From the NCBI GenBank assembly GCA_045545735.1, contig JAZQBM010000008.1, positions 186,001 to 250,000 of the forward strand: DNA of 64,000 nucleotides, in the 5' to 3' direction. The notes beneath the pieces were generated by a model, which saw only the letters and a list, made by a program, of their open reading frames with translations, made no database searches and had not been told where the DNA came from. Positions 42,463 through 53,000 of the stretch are shown piece by piece. The stretch is from Fimenecus sp045545735. Its GTDB lineage: Bacteria; Bacillota; Clostridia; Oscillospirales; Acutalibacteraceae. The position numbers were made by a program, and so were the translations under genes. Every line of letters begins with the position of its first letter. Within the stretch, counting starts at the first letter, position 1.

Positions 42463-42474
42463 AATGAAAGGAAG

Positions 42475-45400
42475 ATGATAGATATTAAAAAGGTAATTTC
42501 AATCCTCCTTGTTTTATGTACTTTACTTTCTGCAATACCGTATTCTGCATTTGCCCTCTCTTGGGACGGTGACTCTGCAGGCGGTAGTACAAATGCGGTA
42601 AACGGCAGCTCAACGGGTTATGTTATCCGATCCACAAGTGATTCGGCTTGTGTTGTCGGTTATCGTTTCTCTGCGGTTAATTCATCGGGCGGTATGAAAG
42701 TCACTAAAGTTATTGATGTTTACAGAAACACATCAAACGGTGACAATGCCTATTCTACTTCCGCAAAATTTTCAACAAAGTACAACAAGAAACAGATTAT
42801 AGCAAACAAAAATGCAAAATTAACAACTACCTACAATCAAACAAACTGTTATAAAGAAAGTTCAATGGGATTTACAACAACACTCCCGAATCCGAGTGGC
42901 GTTGAAACTTGGCAGAGCTATGAAGCCAATATCAACAAAGTGCTTTCAAAGCTCGGTGTCGGTAGTGTAAGCAATATGAACTACGGCGACAAGGTTATTA
43001 TTGAACCTCTGTTTGATGTTTGTCTTGCAGGTGAATATCAGGCATTGACAGTTTCAGAAATAGCCTATTGCGGACGAAGTGTATTGGGAGGTTCAAGTAC
43101 AGGCGGTACAAGTAACGGTACTTCCAAAACTTGGGGATTTATTTCTAACTACACAAACCGTATTTGGCCCAATAAACTTTATACACCTGACGGTCAGGGA
43201 CTATGGACTGCAGCAAGTGCAATCGGAAGTTCATCTAAAGCCACCTTTGATAACATCATTTCAAAGGGTTATGGTGCAGGTATTGCATATAACGAAACCA
43301 CAAATAAAACCTACACCATTAAGTTTAATGGTAACGGGAATACGGGCGGTTCAACTGCATCTATGACAATGACCTACGGCGTTGCTAAAAACCTTACTGC
43401 AAACGGCTTTACAAAGACAGGTAATTCATTTGTTAAATGGAACACAAAAGCCAATGGTTCAGGTACAAGCTACACAAATAAGCAGTCGGTTAAGAACCTC
43501 ACTTCAACTCAGGGTGCAACTGTTAATCTCTATGCACAGTGGGATCCTTATGACTTAAAGGTTTATTACAATGCTAACGGTGGTTCTATTGATTCCACAA
43601 AGTATTACCTTTCTTCAAAGAATGTGTATAAGGAATCTGACAGTACAAGGTATTATCAGGCTTGGACTTATAACTCTACAAAGGCTGACGGCCTTGTTAA
43701 TGCTTCAACCTTTGGACTGTATAAAACAGGTTACAGATTTACGAAATGGGGAACAAGTACAACAGGTGGTACGCTGTTTGACCAAGATGATGCAACTATT
43801 AAACCTACTGATTTGAATTCAAGTATAAGTAGCGGAGATTGCACAAGAACACTTTACGCACAGTGGACACCAAATACCTACACTATTAAGTTTAATGGTA
43901 ACGGTAATACTGGCGGTTCAACTGCATCAATGAGTATGACTTACGATGTGGCAAAATCTTTGACAGCTAATGGCTTTAAAAAGACAGGTTATGTATTTAA
44001 TGGTTGGGACACAAAGGCTGATGGTTCAGGTACGGACTATTCAAATCAGCAGAGTGTTAAGAACCTTACAACAACTAACGGTGCAACAATAAACCTCTAT
44101 GCAAAGTGGAAACCTATAACCTATACTATCAATTTCAACGGTAATGGTAGCACAGGCGGTTCTACTGCATCTATGTCAATGACTTATGATGTTGCAAAGA
44201 ATCTTACTGCTAACGGCTTCACTAAGACAGGTTATATCTTTGATGGTTGGGATACAAAGGCTGATGGCTCAGGCACAGACTATACCAACAAACAGAGTGT
44301 TAAAAACCTTACCTCTACAAATGGTGCAACGGTAACTCTTTATGCAAGGTGGAAACCTATAACCTATACAATTAAATTCAATGGTAACGGTAATACAGGT
44401 GGCTCAACTGCATCTATGACAATGACTTACGATGTTGCAAAGAAGCTAACAGCTAATGGATTTACAAAGACAGGTTATTATTTCTCCGGTTGGAATACAA
44501 AGGCTGATGGTAGTGGAACAAGCTATTATAATCAGCAGAGCATCAAGAACCTCACTACTACCAATGGAGCGACAATTACTCTGTATGCAATATGGTCAAC
44601 AAATTCATATACTATTGCATTTGATGGTAACGGCAACACAGGTGGTACCACTTCAAGTATGACAATGAAGTTCGACCAAACAAAGAACCTTACGGCTAAC
44701 GGTTACACAAAAACAGGTCATCATTTCATTAAGTGGAATACAAAGGCAAACGGTTCAGGAACAAATTATACCGACAAACAGAGTGTAAAGAATTTGACAT
44801 CAACAAATGGTGCAACATTCTATCTGTATGCACAGTGGAGCCCAAACACCTATACTATTAAATTCAATGGTAATGGTGCGACAAGTGGCTCAACAGCTTC
44901 TATGTCAATGACTTACGGTGTTGCGAAGAATCTTACTACAAATGGATTCGTGAAAACAGGTCATTACTTTAACGGCTGGAACACAAAGGCTGACGGCTCA
45001 GGCACATCATACAAGAATCAGCAGTCTGTAAAAAATCTTACAGCAACTAACGGTGGTTCTGTTACTCTTTATGCACAGTGGGTTCCTTATCATTTGGATG
45101 TTTATTATAATGCAAATAGCGGTTCAATAAATTCTGACACTTATTATTTAAGCTCTAATGACATTTATGTTAAGTCAAGCAGTTCAAAATATTATCAGCG
45201 TTGGACTTATGATACTGCAATATCAAGCGGTCTTATAAATGCAAGTACCTTTGATATTTATAAGACGGGTTATACCTTTACAAAGTGGGGAACTTCCTCT
45301 TCGGGCGGTACACTTTACGACCAAGACGATACAACATTAAAACCTTCAACTCTTAATTCAGGTATTAAGAACGGGAATGTAACATTGAAGCTTTATGCAC

Positions 45401-48003
45401 AGTGGAAACCGAACACCTATACAATTAAGTTCTTCGGAAATACTCATACAGGTGGTTCAACTGCATCAATGTCAATGACTTATGATGTTGCGAAGAACCT
45501 TACGGCTAACGGCTTCACTAAGACAGGTTATGTGTTTAATGGTTGGAATACAAGTGCAGACGGAACAGGAACAACCTATACCGATAAACAGAGTGTTAAG
45601 AACTTAACTGCAACAAACGGTGCTACAATCAACCTTTATGCACAGTGGAAACCTATTTCATATACTATTAAGTTTGATGGCAACGGAGCTACAAGCGGTT
45701 CAACTGCATCTATGAGTATGACTTATGATGTCGCAAAGAACCTAACGGCAAACGGCTTTAAGAGAACATCATACAACTTCAAGGGATGGAATACGAAGGC
45801 TGATGGTAGCGGTACAAACTACACGAATAAGCAGAGTGTTAAGAATCTTACTACAACAAATGGTGCAACTATTACACTATATGCAAAGTGGGAATATGAC
45901 CCGGTACTCGTTGTAGAACAGTGTAGTGTTTATGAAGGTACAAAGAGTGATAAAACAACACTCTTCGGTTATACACGAGGTAATGTCTTTGATGATTATG
46001 TGTATAAGACAGATTACCCGACAATCGGTGATACGATTTGGTATAACATTTATTTCCCGGCAGAAGCAGAAAACTTTACTGCAAGACAGTATGTAAGATA
46101 CAAGGGTGGCTCTTGGACAACAAGAGATGTTACACTCAGTAGTTCAAACACAACATCACAGTATTTCCCGATTCAGTTTACAGGTAACTATAAGAAAATT
46201 ACTGCAGGTCAGCAGTATTTTGAAATTGAAGCTAAAACCGATTGGATTGATGCTTCAGGTAATGTCAAGAAAAGCGGTACTGTAAAGACCTTCTATATTC
46301 CGATTAAACCCGTGGTTCACAGAACACAGGTAACTGCAACGGGATATGAAGGAACAACTGTTGCTTACAACGGTTCTGCAGGTTCAAGCGGTAAACTCTA
46401 TTCCGGTCAGCATATCAAGATTGCCTATAAATATACGGCAGATAATACTTGGTCTGCTGTCGAATATTTGAGGGGTTCAATGTATCATTATAACGGCTCA
46501 AAGTGGGCAAATGTTTACAGCTCTAATGACGGTTATGATGCTGCAAAGAACAAAGTAGGTATTTCAAAATCTTTACCTGTTACTCTCAACAGTTCAATCG
46601 GCATTTATACGGTTCCCGTAACAAGTCAGAATAAGTTAAGGTTTAACCTTGAAACTTGGTGGTCAAGTGATAAAACCCACACCTTTGAAGAAACTTGGTA
46701 CGATTTACCCGTAGTGAAATCTGATGTTGCTTTGACAAAGATTAATCTTGTTGATTCATCAACAAAGGCAACTCTTGATACAAATAATCTTAAAGCAGGT
46801 CAGAGTGTTCTTGTAAGGTACACTTATAAGAACAACACAGATGTAAAAGTCTATGTTGAAGGCTTCAAGAATGATAAGACACAGATAAACGGTGTGTATG
46901 CAATTCCTGCAAATTCGTCAATTACGGTTGATGGCTACACATTTATCGTACCGAACAAGAGAAATATCAATATTTGGGGCGGTGTTTATCTTGAAGGTAT
47001 GGGTATTTACAACACGGATTATGAGTCAAATGGTAGTAATAACGCATTAACTCTTGCTTGTAAGGTTAAGCATCCGTTGACACTTGAACCGATAACTCCT
47101 AATGCTGATTACAGAGAAAACACAGAAGTAATTACAAGCTATTGGCTCAAGAACTCATATTCAGATGACTATACCCCTGCAGAAGATGTATCAATTAAGT
47201 TCTGTGTGTATAAGGGTACAAATCTTATTTACAGCTATACTAAGACAAAAGCAATAGTTCCCGGTAATGACATTAACCACATTTATTTCAAATGGAAGGT
47301 TCCTATCGGCTTCAATAATGCTGATGTTAAGATAACGGCTGAAATTATTGATGACGGTGCTTCATACAACAAGGTAACGAAGTATTACTCAACAATACCG
47401 TATAAGTTTGTTCAGACACCTGATACACAGTTTGAGAAAAAAGGTCCTTCAGGATTTTCAATACCTGCTGACACATCGACAAGAGGTACAGCTTGTGAAT
47501 GGTGGGAGTATGTTTATGAGAACGGTGATTTTGTAAAGAAACAGTATTATACCGGACTTACGGCATATAGCATTAAGATTGAACCGAAGAATACTCAAAC
47601 TGCAACCAAGAGTGGTAGCACTTGGTATATGAATTCAGGTTACGCAATAACAATGTCCCTCAATAACGGAACGACTGCTTCAAAGAGTGGTTTTTCAACT
47701 GCTCCTGCAAACTCATATACTCTTCCTCAGTATGGTGTAGCAATATTCCCCGAATACGGATATTCAAAGGACAGCGGAAAGATTACAACACTTGCTCTTT
47801 CGGGCGGTAAATGGATATTCTCTGCAACAGGTTCTTATGGTAATGTACACTTTACTCCTCTTTGGTATCCTGACGGAGATTATATCGTAAGAGCTGAACT
47901 CAGCGATATGTGGACACCTTCAGGTATGATGAAGAAAGAATATAAATCAAACAAAATTATAATCAAAGACTCTGCATACGATGATTGGTATGTAGGGCGA
48001 TAG
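42475..48003 (+). CDS. Giant secreted repeat adhesin (InlB B-repeat type)
   Basis: A 1842-residue exported protein. Signal peptide 1-28 (VISILLVLCTLLSAIPYSAFA). Residues about 279-1140 hold ten Listeria/Bacteroides-type (Flg_new, InlB B) repeats: eight of about 77 residues opening TYTIKF(N/D)GNG and ending LYA(Q/K)W, plus two longer variants opening with VYYNAN. The C-terminal 700 residues are several Ig-like beta domains without known names. No LPxTG, span or dockerin closes it, so attachment is unclear. The ATG sits right after AAAGGAAG, a short gap. It follows the pilus locus and probably mediates contact with surfaces or mating partners (inference). Confidence 0.82.
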   Translation: MIDIKKVISILLVLCTLLSAIPYSAFALSWDGDSAGGSTNAVNGSSTGYVIRSTSDSACVVGYRFSAVNSSGGMKVTKVIDVYRNTSNGDNAYSTSAKFSTKYNKKQIIANKNAKLTTTYNQTNCYKESSMGFTTTLPNPSGVETWQSYEANINKVLSKLGVGSVSNMNYGDKVIIEPLFDVCLAGEYQALTVSEIAYCGRSVLGGSSTGGTSNGTSKTWGFISNYTNRIWPNKLYTPDGQGLWTAASAIGSSSKATFDNIISKGYGAGIAYNETTNKTYTIKFNGNGNTGGSTASMTMTYGVAKNLTANGFTKTGNSFVKWNTKANGSGTSYTNKQSVKNLTSTQGATVNLYAQWDPYDLKVYYNANGGSIDSTKYYLSSKNVYKESDSTRYYQAWTYNSTKADGLVNASTFGLYKTGYRFTKWGTSTTGGTLFDQDDATIKPTDLNSSISSGDCTRTLYAQWTPNTYTIKFNGNGNTGGSTASMSMTYDVAKSLTANGFKKTGYVFNGWDTKADGSGTDYSNQQSVKNLTTTNGATINLYAKWKPITYTINFNGNGSTGGSTASMSMTYDVAKNLTANGFTKTGYIFDGWDTKADGSGTDYTNKQSVKNLTSTNGATVTLYARWKPITYTIKFNGNGNTGGSTASMTMTYDVAKKLTANGFTKTGYYFSGWNTKADGSGTSYYNQQSIKNLTTTNGATITLYAIWSTNSYTIAFDGNGNTGGTTSSMTMKFDQTKNLTANGYTKTGHHFIKWNTKANGSGTNYTDKQSVKNLTSTNGATFYLYAQWSPNTYTIKFNGNGATSGSTASMSMTYGVAKNLTTNGFVKTGHYFNGWNTKADGSGTSYKNQQSVKNLTATNGGSVTLYAQWVPYHLDVYYNANSGSINSDTYYLSSNDIYVKSSSSKYYQRWTYDTAISSGLINASTFDIYKTGYTFTKWGTSSSGGTLYDQDDTTLKPSTLNSGIKNGNVTLKLYAQWKPNTYTIKFFGNTHTGGSTASMSMTYDVAKNLTANGFTKTGYVFNGWNTSADGTGTTYTDKQSVKNLTATNGATINLYAQWKPISYTIKFDGNGATSGSTASMSMTYDVAKNLTANGFKRTSYNFKGWNTKADGSGTNYTNKQSVKNLTTTNGATITLYAKWEYDPVLVVEQCSVYEGTKSDKTTLFGYTRGNVFDDYVYKTDYPTIGDTIWYNIYFPAEAENFTARQYVRYKGGSWTTRDVTLSSSNTTSQYFPIQFTGNYKKITAGQQYFEIEAKTDWIDASGNVKKSGTVKTFYIPIKPVVHRTQVTATGYEGTTVAYNGSAGSSGKLYSGQHIKIAYKYTADNTWSAVEYLRGSMYHYNGSKWANVYSSNDGYDAAKNKVGISKSLPVTLNSSIGIYTVPVTSQNKLRFNLETWWSSDKTHTFEETWYDLPVVKSDVALTKINLVDSSTKATLDTNNLKAGQSVLVRYTYKNNTDVKVYVEGFKNDKTQINGVYAIPANSSITVDGYTFIVPNKRNINIWGGVYLEGMGIYNTDYESNGSNNALTLACKVKHPLTLEPITPNADYRENTEVITSYWLKNSYSDDYTPAEDVSIKFCVYKGTNLIYSYTKTKAIVPGNDINHIYFKWKVPIGFNNADVKITAEIIDDGASYNKVTKYYSTIPYKFVQTPDTQFEKKGPSGFSIPADTSTRGTACEWWEYVYENGDFVKKQYYTGLTAYSIKIEPKNTQTATKSGSTWYMNSGYAITMSLNNGTTASKSGFSTAPANSYTLPQYGVAIFPEYGYSKDSGKITTLALSGGKWIFSATGSYGNVHFTPLWYPDGDYIVRAELSDMWTPSGMMKKEYKSNKIIIKDSAYDDWYVGR
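43309..45893 (+). repeat. Tandem InlB-B-type repeats in the adhesin
   Basis: Ten in-frame units, about 230 bp each for the short type and about 330 bp for the two VYYNAN units. Order is one short, one long, five short, one long, two short. Units differ at many synonymous sites, so they are old rather than recently amplified, but still similar enough to recombine. Confidence 0.85.
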
Positions 48004-48014
48004 AAATTCACTTT

Positions 48015-48041
48015 AAGGGCGGCTGAAAAGTCGCCCTTTAC
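48015..48041 (+). terminator. Weak terminator after the adhesin gene
   Basis: AAGGGCG/CGCCCTT with a 10-base loop followed by TACTTTG; the T run is poor. Confidence 0.5.
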
Positions 48042-48058
48042 TTTGTAAATCAAAGGAG

Positions 48059-48670
48059 ATGATGAATTTGAATAAAGAAAAAAGAATGGCGGGAACTTAT
48101 GAGGTGCTTCACGCCTTTGAAATCGGCAAGAAAGAAATCATAATCGGCAGAGATGACAATGCTTCTCCAGATGAAAGATTTGTTGTTGCCAACTATGAAA
48201 ACAACGGCATATTTGAAAGATATGTTGATGCACTTGTCGGAAACGATTATGCAGAAATCTCAAAGATTTTTGCTGAACGAATTAAGAACGAAGCTGAACT
48301 TGTTATTGAAGAAATCTCAAAAATCGAAGTTGATACTACACCTATTTATGCTGACGGTTGCACAGTTATTAAGGCTGAAGACTCTATCAAGAATAAGGTT
48401 GTAATTATCAGAGCCGATGTATTTAAGCCGGAATATCAGATAGCAACAATGCAGTTGCAGCTTTGTACGGGAGGTTTCGGTTGTGAGCCTAATTCAAGAG
48501 GTTCAGCCTGCTTCTGTACTAATCTTTACAGTGGTAAAGAGTCGAGATATGAACGCCGTGATGTTCTCGGTATCATTGAAAAAGACAAGCTCCCCGAATG
48601 GGCAAAGCAGAGATTAGATGATGTTCAGAAAGAGCGAGCCGAAAAGAGAAAGGAAAGGGATGCACGATGA
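48059..48670 (+). CDS. Conserved element protein, unknown function
   Basis: About 203 residues, no recognised domain. Acidic, with a compact Cys-containing C-terminal part (CTGGFGCEPNSRGSACFC) that recalls a metal or disulphide site, then YERRDVLGI and a basic end KERDAR. No signal or span, so cytoplasmic. The AAAGGAG site touches the first ATG; the second ATG (48062) or the TTG at 48068 may be the real start. Its last codons carry AAAGGGATGC, the ribosome site of the next gene, which overlaps by four bases. Confidence 0.6.
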   Translation: MMNLNKEKRMAGTYEVLHAFEIGKKEIIIGRDDNASPDERFVVANYENNGIFERYVDALVGNDYAEISKIFAERIKNEAELVIEEISKIEVDTTPIYADGCTVIKAEDSIKNKVVIIRADVFKPEYQIATMQLQLCTGGFGCEPNSRGSACFCTNLYSGKESRYERRDVLGIIEKDKLPEWAKQRLDDVQKERAEKRKERDAR

Positions 48671-49620
48671 ATGATTTGTATATAACTCCGATTACAGCGA
48701 ATCTTGAAAAGTACACATTCAGACAGAGCAATCAGTTATATCAGCAGACAGGCTGCATAGGTTATCTTCGTGCTGACTTAGGTTCAAGCGGAGAAGAGTT
48801 TTATTCCACTTGGAACGATACTTGTTCATTCTTCAAAACCGACGAGTTCAAAAAGGAATTTGATGATGTTATCAATGCACTCCGTCTTGATGAAAAGTAC
48901 GGCAAAATGCTCGGTGACAGAACAAGTCTTTCAAAGTATTGCCACGATAATGCAAAGCAGTACACCGGAGATGATAAACAGTATTTCGGCGTAAGAGTTG
49001 ATACAGATAATCACACTTATCTGTTAAGGCTCAATCCGAACAGAGGTGAATATAACCTCTACTGTTATTGTTATGTAAAGAAGTATCTTGAAACACAGCT
49101 TGTTCAGGCAAGTAAGGGTATCAGATTCATAACCCCTCATTACAGAGAAATATTCAGAATACCAGATGGTGATAAAATCAAAATCACTCATTCTGACGGT
49201 GAAAGGTCATATAAAATCTGCAGATATATAGACGATTACCACACAGAGGTTGGTGACAGACTCTATCATATCTGTGAGTTCGCAGAGATTATGGAGAGAA
49301 ACGGAAGTACAGTAATTCCTATTCGTTCTTCTCTTCCAAAACTTTGTTATGCAATTCATCCCGAAAGTGAAAAACTTATTATCATCACCAAAGGTGAAAA
49401 AGAATTTGTCGATGTAACTGATGAGCGTAACACACCTGAACAAAACAGACAGCTTGCAGACGGACATAATTCTGAAATGGGCGTTACCAAAGCACAGAAA
49501 GAAGCTATGCTCGGCGGTATTACTAACGGTTGGCAGACACATTCTGCTAATCCGCAGAACTATAACGAACAAGGCAAGTTTATTCATTCTAAACAGCACG
49601 AGCGAGGTGAAGCACGGTGA
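48667..49620 (+). CDS. Conserved element protein, unknown function
   Basis: A 317-residue cytoplasmic protein, no named family. The first 70 residues (FRQSNQLYQQTGCIGYLRAD, FYSTWNDTCSFFKT) resemble a module common in large proteins of clostridial elements. The middle has LLRLNPNRGEYNLYCYCYVK. The tail GVTKAQKEAMLGGITNGWQ looks like a separate short helical motif. Start overlaps the previous gene by four bases. It is upstream of the giant polyvalent gene. Confidence 0.6.
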   Translation: MNDLYITPITANLEKYTFRQSNQLYQQTGCIGYLRADLGSSGEEFYSTWNDTCSFFKTDEFKKEFDDVINALRLDEKYGKMLGDRTSLSKYCHDNAKQYTGDDKQYFGVRVDTDNHTYLLRLNPNRGEYNLYCYCYVKKYLETQLVQASKGIRFITPHYREIFRIPDGDKIKITHSDGERSYKICRYIDDYHTEVGDRLYHICEFAEIMERNGSTVIPIRSSLPKLCYAIHPESEKLIIITKGEKEFVDVTDERNTPEQNRQLADGHNSEMGVTKAQKEAMLGGITNGWQTHSANPQNYNEQGKFIHSKQHERGEAR

Positions 49621-49635
49621 GCTTCATCGTCAGAA

Positions 49636-49797
49636 ATGAAAGTTAATGAAAAAGAATTAGGATGTAAAAACTGTAGATTCCGAAACGGATATGTGTGTAA
49701 TATCTGTTGGAAAAAAGTATATGAAGAATTCTACGATGGAAAGGAGAAGGTAAATGGCAAAGAAAATGAAAGTAAGCAAAACTCAGATGAAATTTGA
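49636..49797 (+). CDS. Small zinc-finger-like protein
   Basis: A 53-residue frame: MKVNEKELGCKNCRFRNGYV then CNIC, giving a CxxC-x7-CxxC knuckle in the first 24 residues, then an acidic, Asn/Lys-rich tail. The regular Cys spacing is unlikely in a chance frame. No good ribosome site is seen and the tail overlaps the next gene by 44 bases in another frame, so the call is tentative. Confidence 0.42.
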   Translation: MKVNEKELGCKNCRFRNGYVCNICWKKVYEEFYDGKEKVNGKENESKQNSDEI

Positions 49798-50056
49798 AGT
49801 GCTTGAAAAACTTGCTTCACTTGGCATTAACACAGAGGAACAGCTTGAAAAAATGACACCGAAGGAGCTATTGGGTGTTGAAAGTCTTTCTTTTAAAGAG
49901 ATTGAGCTTATCGGACAGCTTCAGGAATGTGTAAACGAGAACTTGTTGTTTTCCTTTCTTACCGCAGATATATCAGTCATTACAGAAGAACCAAAACCTG
50001 AAAAACCTAACAAAAAGAAAAAGGCAGACAGTGAGGTGACAATTGATGGCGAGTAA
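49754..50056 (+). CDS. Small conserved element protein
   Basis: A 100-residue basic-then-acidic protein, not recognised. It looks helical (FEVLEKLASLGINTEEQLEKM, then LSFKEIELIGQLQECVNENLL) and ends in a Lys/Pro-rich tail. GGAAAGGAGAAGGTAA precedes the ATG. Its 3' end overlaps the start of the giant gene by 11 bases and carries GAGGTGA, the giant gene's ribosome site. Confidence 0.6.
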   Translation: MAKKMKVSKTQMKFEVLEKLASLGINTEEQLEKMTPKELLGVESLSFKEIELIGQLQECVNENLLFSFLTADISVITEEPKPEKPNKKKKADSEVTIDGE

Positions 50057-53000
50057 ATTACAAATAATCACAGCTATGTTCAATGATGAAGTAGGTAAAG
50101 TTACAAGCAATCTTGATAATTGGACATCCTTTTTAAGGACTGCATCAAATAACTTTAAATACAACTTCGTTGAACAGATCTTAATCTATTCTCAAAGACC
50201 TGATGCAACAGCCTGTGCAGAGATTGGTTTTTGGAATGAGAAAATGCACCGTTGGGTTAATCGAGGAGCAACGGGTATTGCTTTGTTTGACTATTCGGGC
50301 AGTTATCAGAAATTACGATATGTTTTTGATGTTTCTGACACAAATTCTTTTTACGGTTATGAGGTTCCTCGATGGGAAGTTAAAGACCGTTATCACGATG
50401 AAGTGGCTGAAGCACTTACAAACGCATTCGGTGATACAGCCGATGGCGGACTTGAAAGCGTGATTGACGATACTGCAAGAAATATGGTTGAAGATAATAT
50501 TCTTGATTATCTTTCTACCGTCAATGACAGTAAATACGGCAGTTTCCTTGAGGAACTTGATGATGACAATATTTCGGTTATCTTGAAAAATGCACTTTCT
50601 GCTTCAATCGGATATATGATGATGACAAGGTGCGGTATCAATGCTGACGAGTATTACGACAGAGAAGATTTTGAAGATATTTTTAATTTCAATACCCCTT
50701 CAAGTGTTATTGCAATGGGTATGGCGGTAAGTGATATTGCGGAAATGGGACTTCGTGAAATCGAAAGCACCGTAAAAAATATCGAAAAAAATGAGAAAAA
50801 AAGAAATCGCACATTTGATAATAATTTCTCGTTAGAGTATGATGAAAGTGCAAAAACAAAAAACGAAACCGAAAGGAGTAATGAAAATGTTTCAGATGAC
50901 TTACAGACAAGTGGGAGATTATCAAATCCCGAACCTGACCTTACCGCAAGAGGAGAACGTTACTCTTGGGAAGTACGGTATGCTGAGGAAGAAATTCCTA
51001 CAGGAACACAGGAAAGTCTATTTCGCACAGATGATAGCTTCGGGCGAGCTGATGAGAACAATCAAACAGACGGAAACCGAAGCGGAACAGATGATGGCTC
51101 AGCTCATGGAACAGTTGCAGAAGTCGCAGGGAGTGACGGAAGAACTGAAGGAGCAGAATCAGATGCAGTGGGTTCGTATGATGAACAACATCAGGATGAC
51201 AGCCGAGGAAACAGTTCTGAAGGAACTGATTTACAGTTAAGCGGACACGATTTTGATGCCCGTTGGAATGGCATTGAATATTTCCATCAAGACAAACAGA
51301 AAAATGAGTTAATTAAATCTTTTTTAACTCCATACAGAGAAGAAATCGCTATGTTCTATGAAAGTCACCAAGACAAACAAGAACGTAGCGATTTTATTAA
51401 ATCCTTCTTTAATTCAGCACCTTATGAAATGACACTTTCAAACGGTGTTAAAGCAGGTTTTGAAGCCTATTCTGATGCTATCAGATTGTGGCGTGATGAC
51501 GGAACAGAACTTCGTGAAGCTTGGGAAAAATGGTTTCAGATTGAGCGTTCCGTTTTCGGCATGATACTCATTGAAGAATGGACAGAGCCACAGGCTTTGT
51601 TGTTGCCCGGCGTTGATAATCAGATTGAGTTTATCGGCACAAAGGTAAAAGATGCAATTCTTCCGTTACCGCAGGGTGCTATTGACTATGTTCTCGGTGC
51701 GGGTAGTGGCTTTAGTGAAGGTAAAATGCGAGTGTATCGACAGTTTACCGAGAGTCTTTCAAAGGAAGATAATATCAAATTCTTAAAGAATGAATATGGT
51801 ATAGGTGGCGGAACTGATGCTATCCCCGGTACGGGGTATTGGCATAATCACGATGCTAAAGGTATTGAGATTTTAGACCATTACAGTGTACCCGAAAGGC
51901 GAACTCTCCTTAAATGGAACTATGTTGAAAAGCGTATTTCCGAACTTGTAAAACTTGACAGATATTTAAGTCCGAAAGAAAAGGAAATGTATCCGCAATG
52001 GCTTGATGAACAAATGGCAAAAGAAGCAGCTTGGAAAAAGACGAATGAAATTCGACAATTTATCCGTGAGGCTCCCGAAGAAGAACAGGCACCAAAAGAA
52101 TACAGATATGAATATAATCTCGGAGATACTGTTTATATCGGTGCAGACGAATACACTATTCTTTCACTTGAAGACCCTGTAATCCTTAATGACAGCCAAT
52201 ATCCGTTATTCAACAAGGAATTCTCAAAGGCTGACTTTGAGAAAAAGGTAAAAGAAAACCCTGCAAACAATCATTTGAGAATTGAAGTAGAGGTTGAAAG
52301 ACCTATTGAGAATAACGAACCTGAAACAGAGATTGATGAAAGCAATAAGCCTGATTTCTTGGTTCAGTATGAACAGGTTAAAAAAGAAAATCCCGATGGT
52401 GTTCTTCTTATGCACACAGGTGGGTTCTATATTGCTTTCGGTAAAGATGCAGAAATTGTTTCAAAGCATACACATTATTTAGCACCGAGAAAGAACTTTT
52501 ACGGAAATGTCTTAACTCCTTGCTGTGAAGTTCTCGATTTTAATCTCAGCTATTGTCAGAAAGAGCTTTATGCAAATAATAACATTAACATTGTTATTAT
52601 GGAGGTTGACAAGGGTGTTGTTGACAGATTCCCGACACCAACAGTTGAAATAACTGAAACACTTGATGCTGAATATACAGATGCTTTCTTCATAAATGAT
52701 GGCAGTAATAATGTTGAGTGGGTATATTACAATCCTGACGGCAATGACGGTAAGGGACAGTTTGTTAATAACCTTATCTCTTATGAAGATATTATAAAGG
52801 CAGCAGAGCTTCATACCGATGAAAAAGAGTTTTTTGATTATCTCGGTTCAGTTGCTCATCAGACACTTTCGGATTACGGCACAAAAGAGTACAAGGATGA
52901 TTATGAATATTTCCACTCTGCTGTTGATTTAACTGATTGCACAAAGGAAACTATGCAGGCTCTTGTTGAAGAAGCAAAGAATGCAGAAGCACCCGTATTA

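Noticed and set aside
43309..45893. Possible CRISPR array because of regular repeats
   Set aside because: Repeats are long, in frame, diverged and inside a coding sequence with unit length about 230 bp; no short identical repeats or cas genes.
49207..49599. 130-residue minus-strand frame
   Set aside because: Antisense to a plus-strand gene that is tightly coupled with its neighbours; product is Cys/Phe-rich and looks random.
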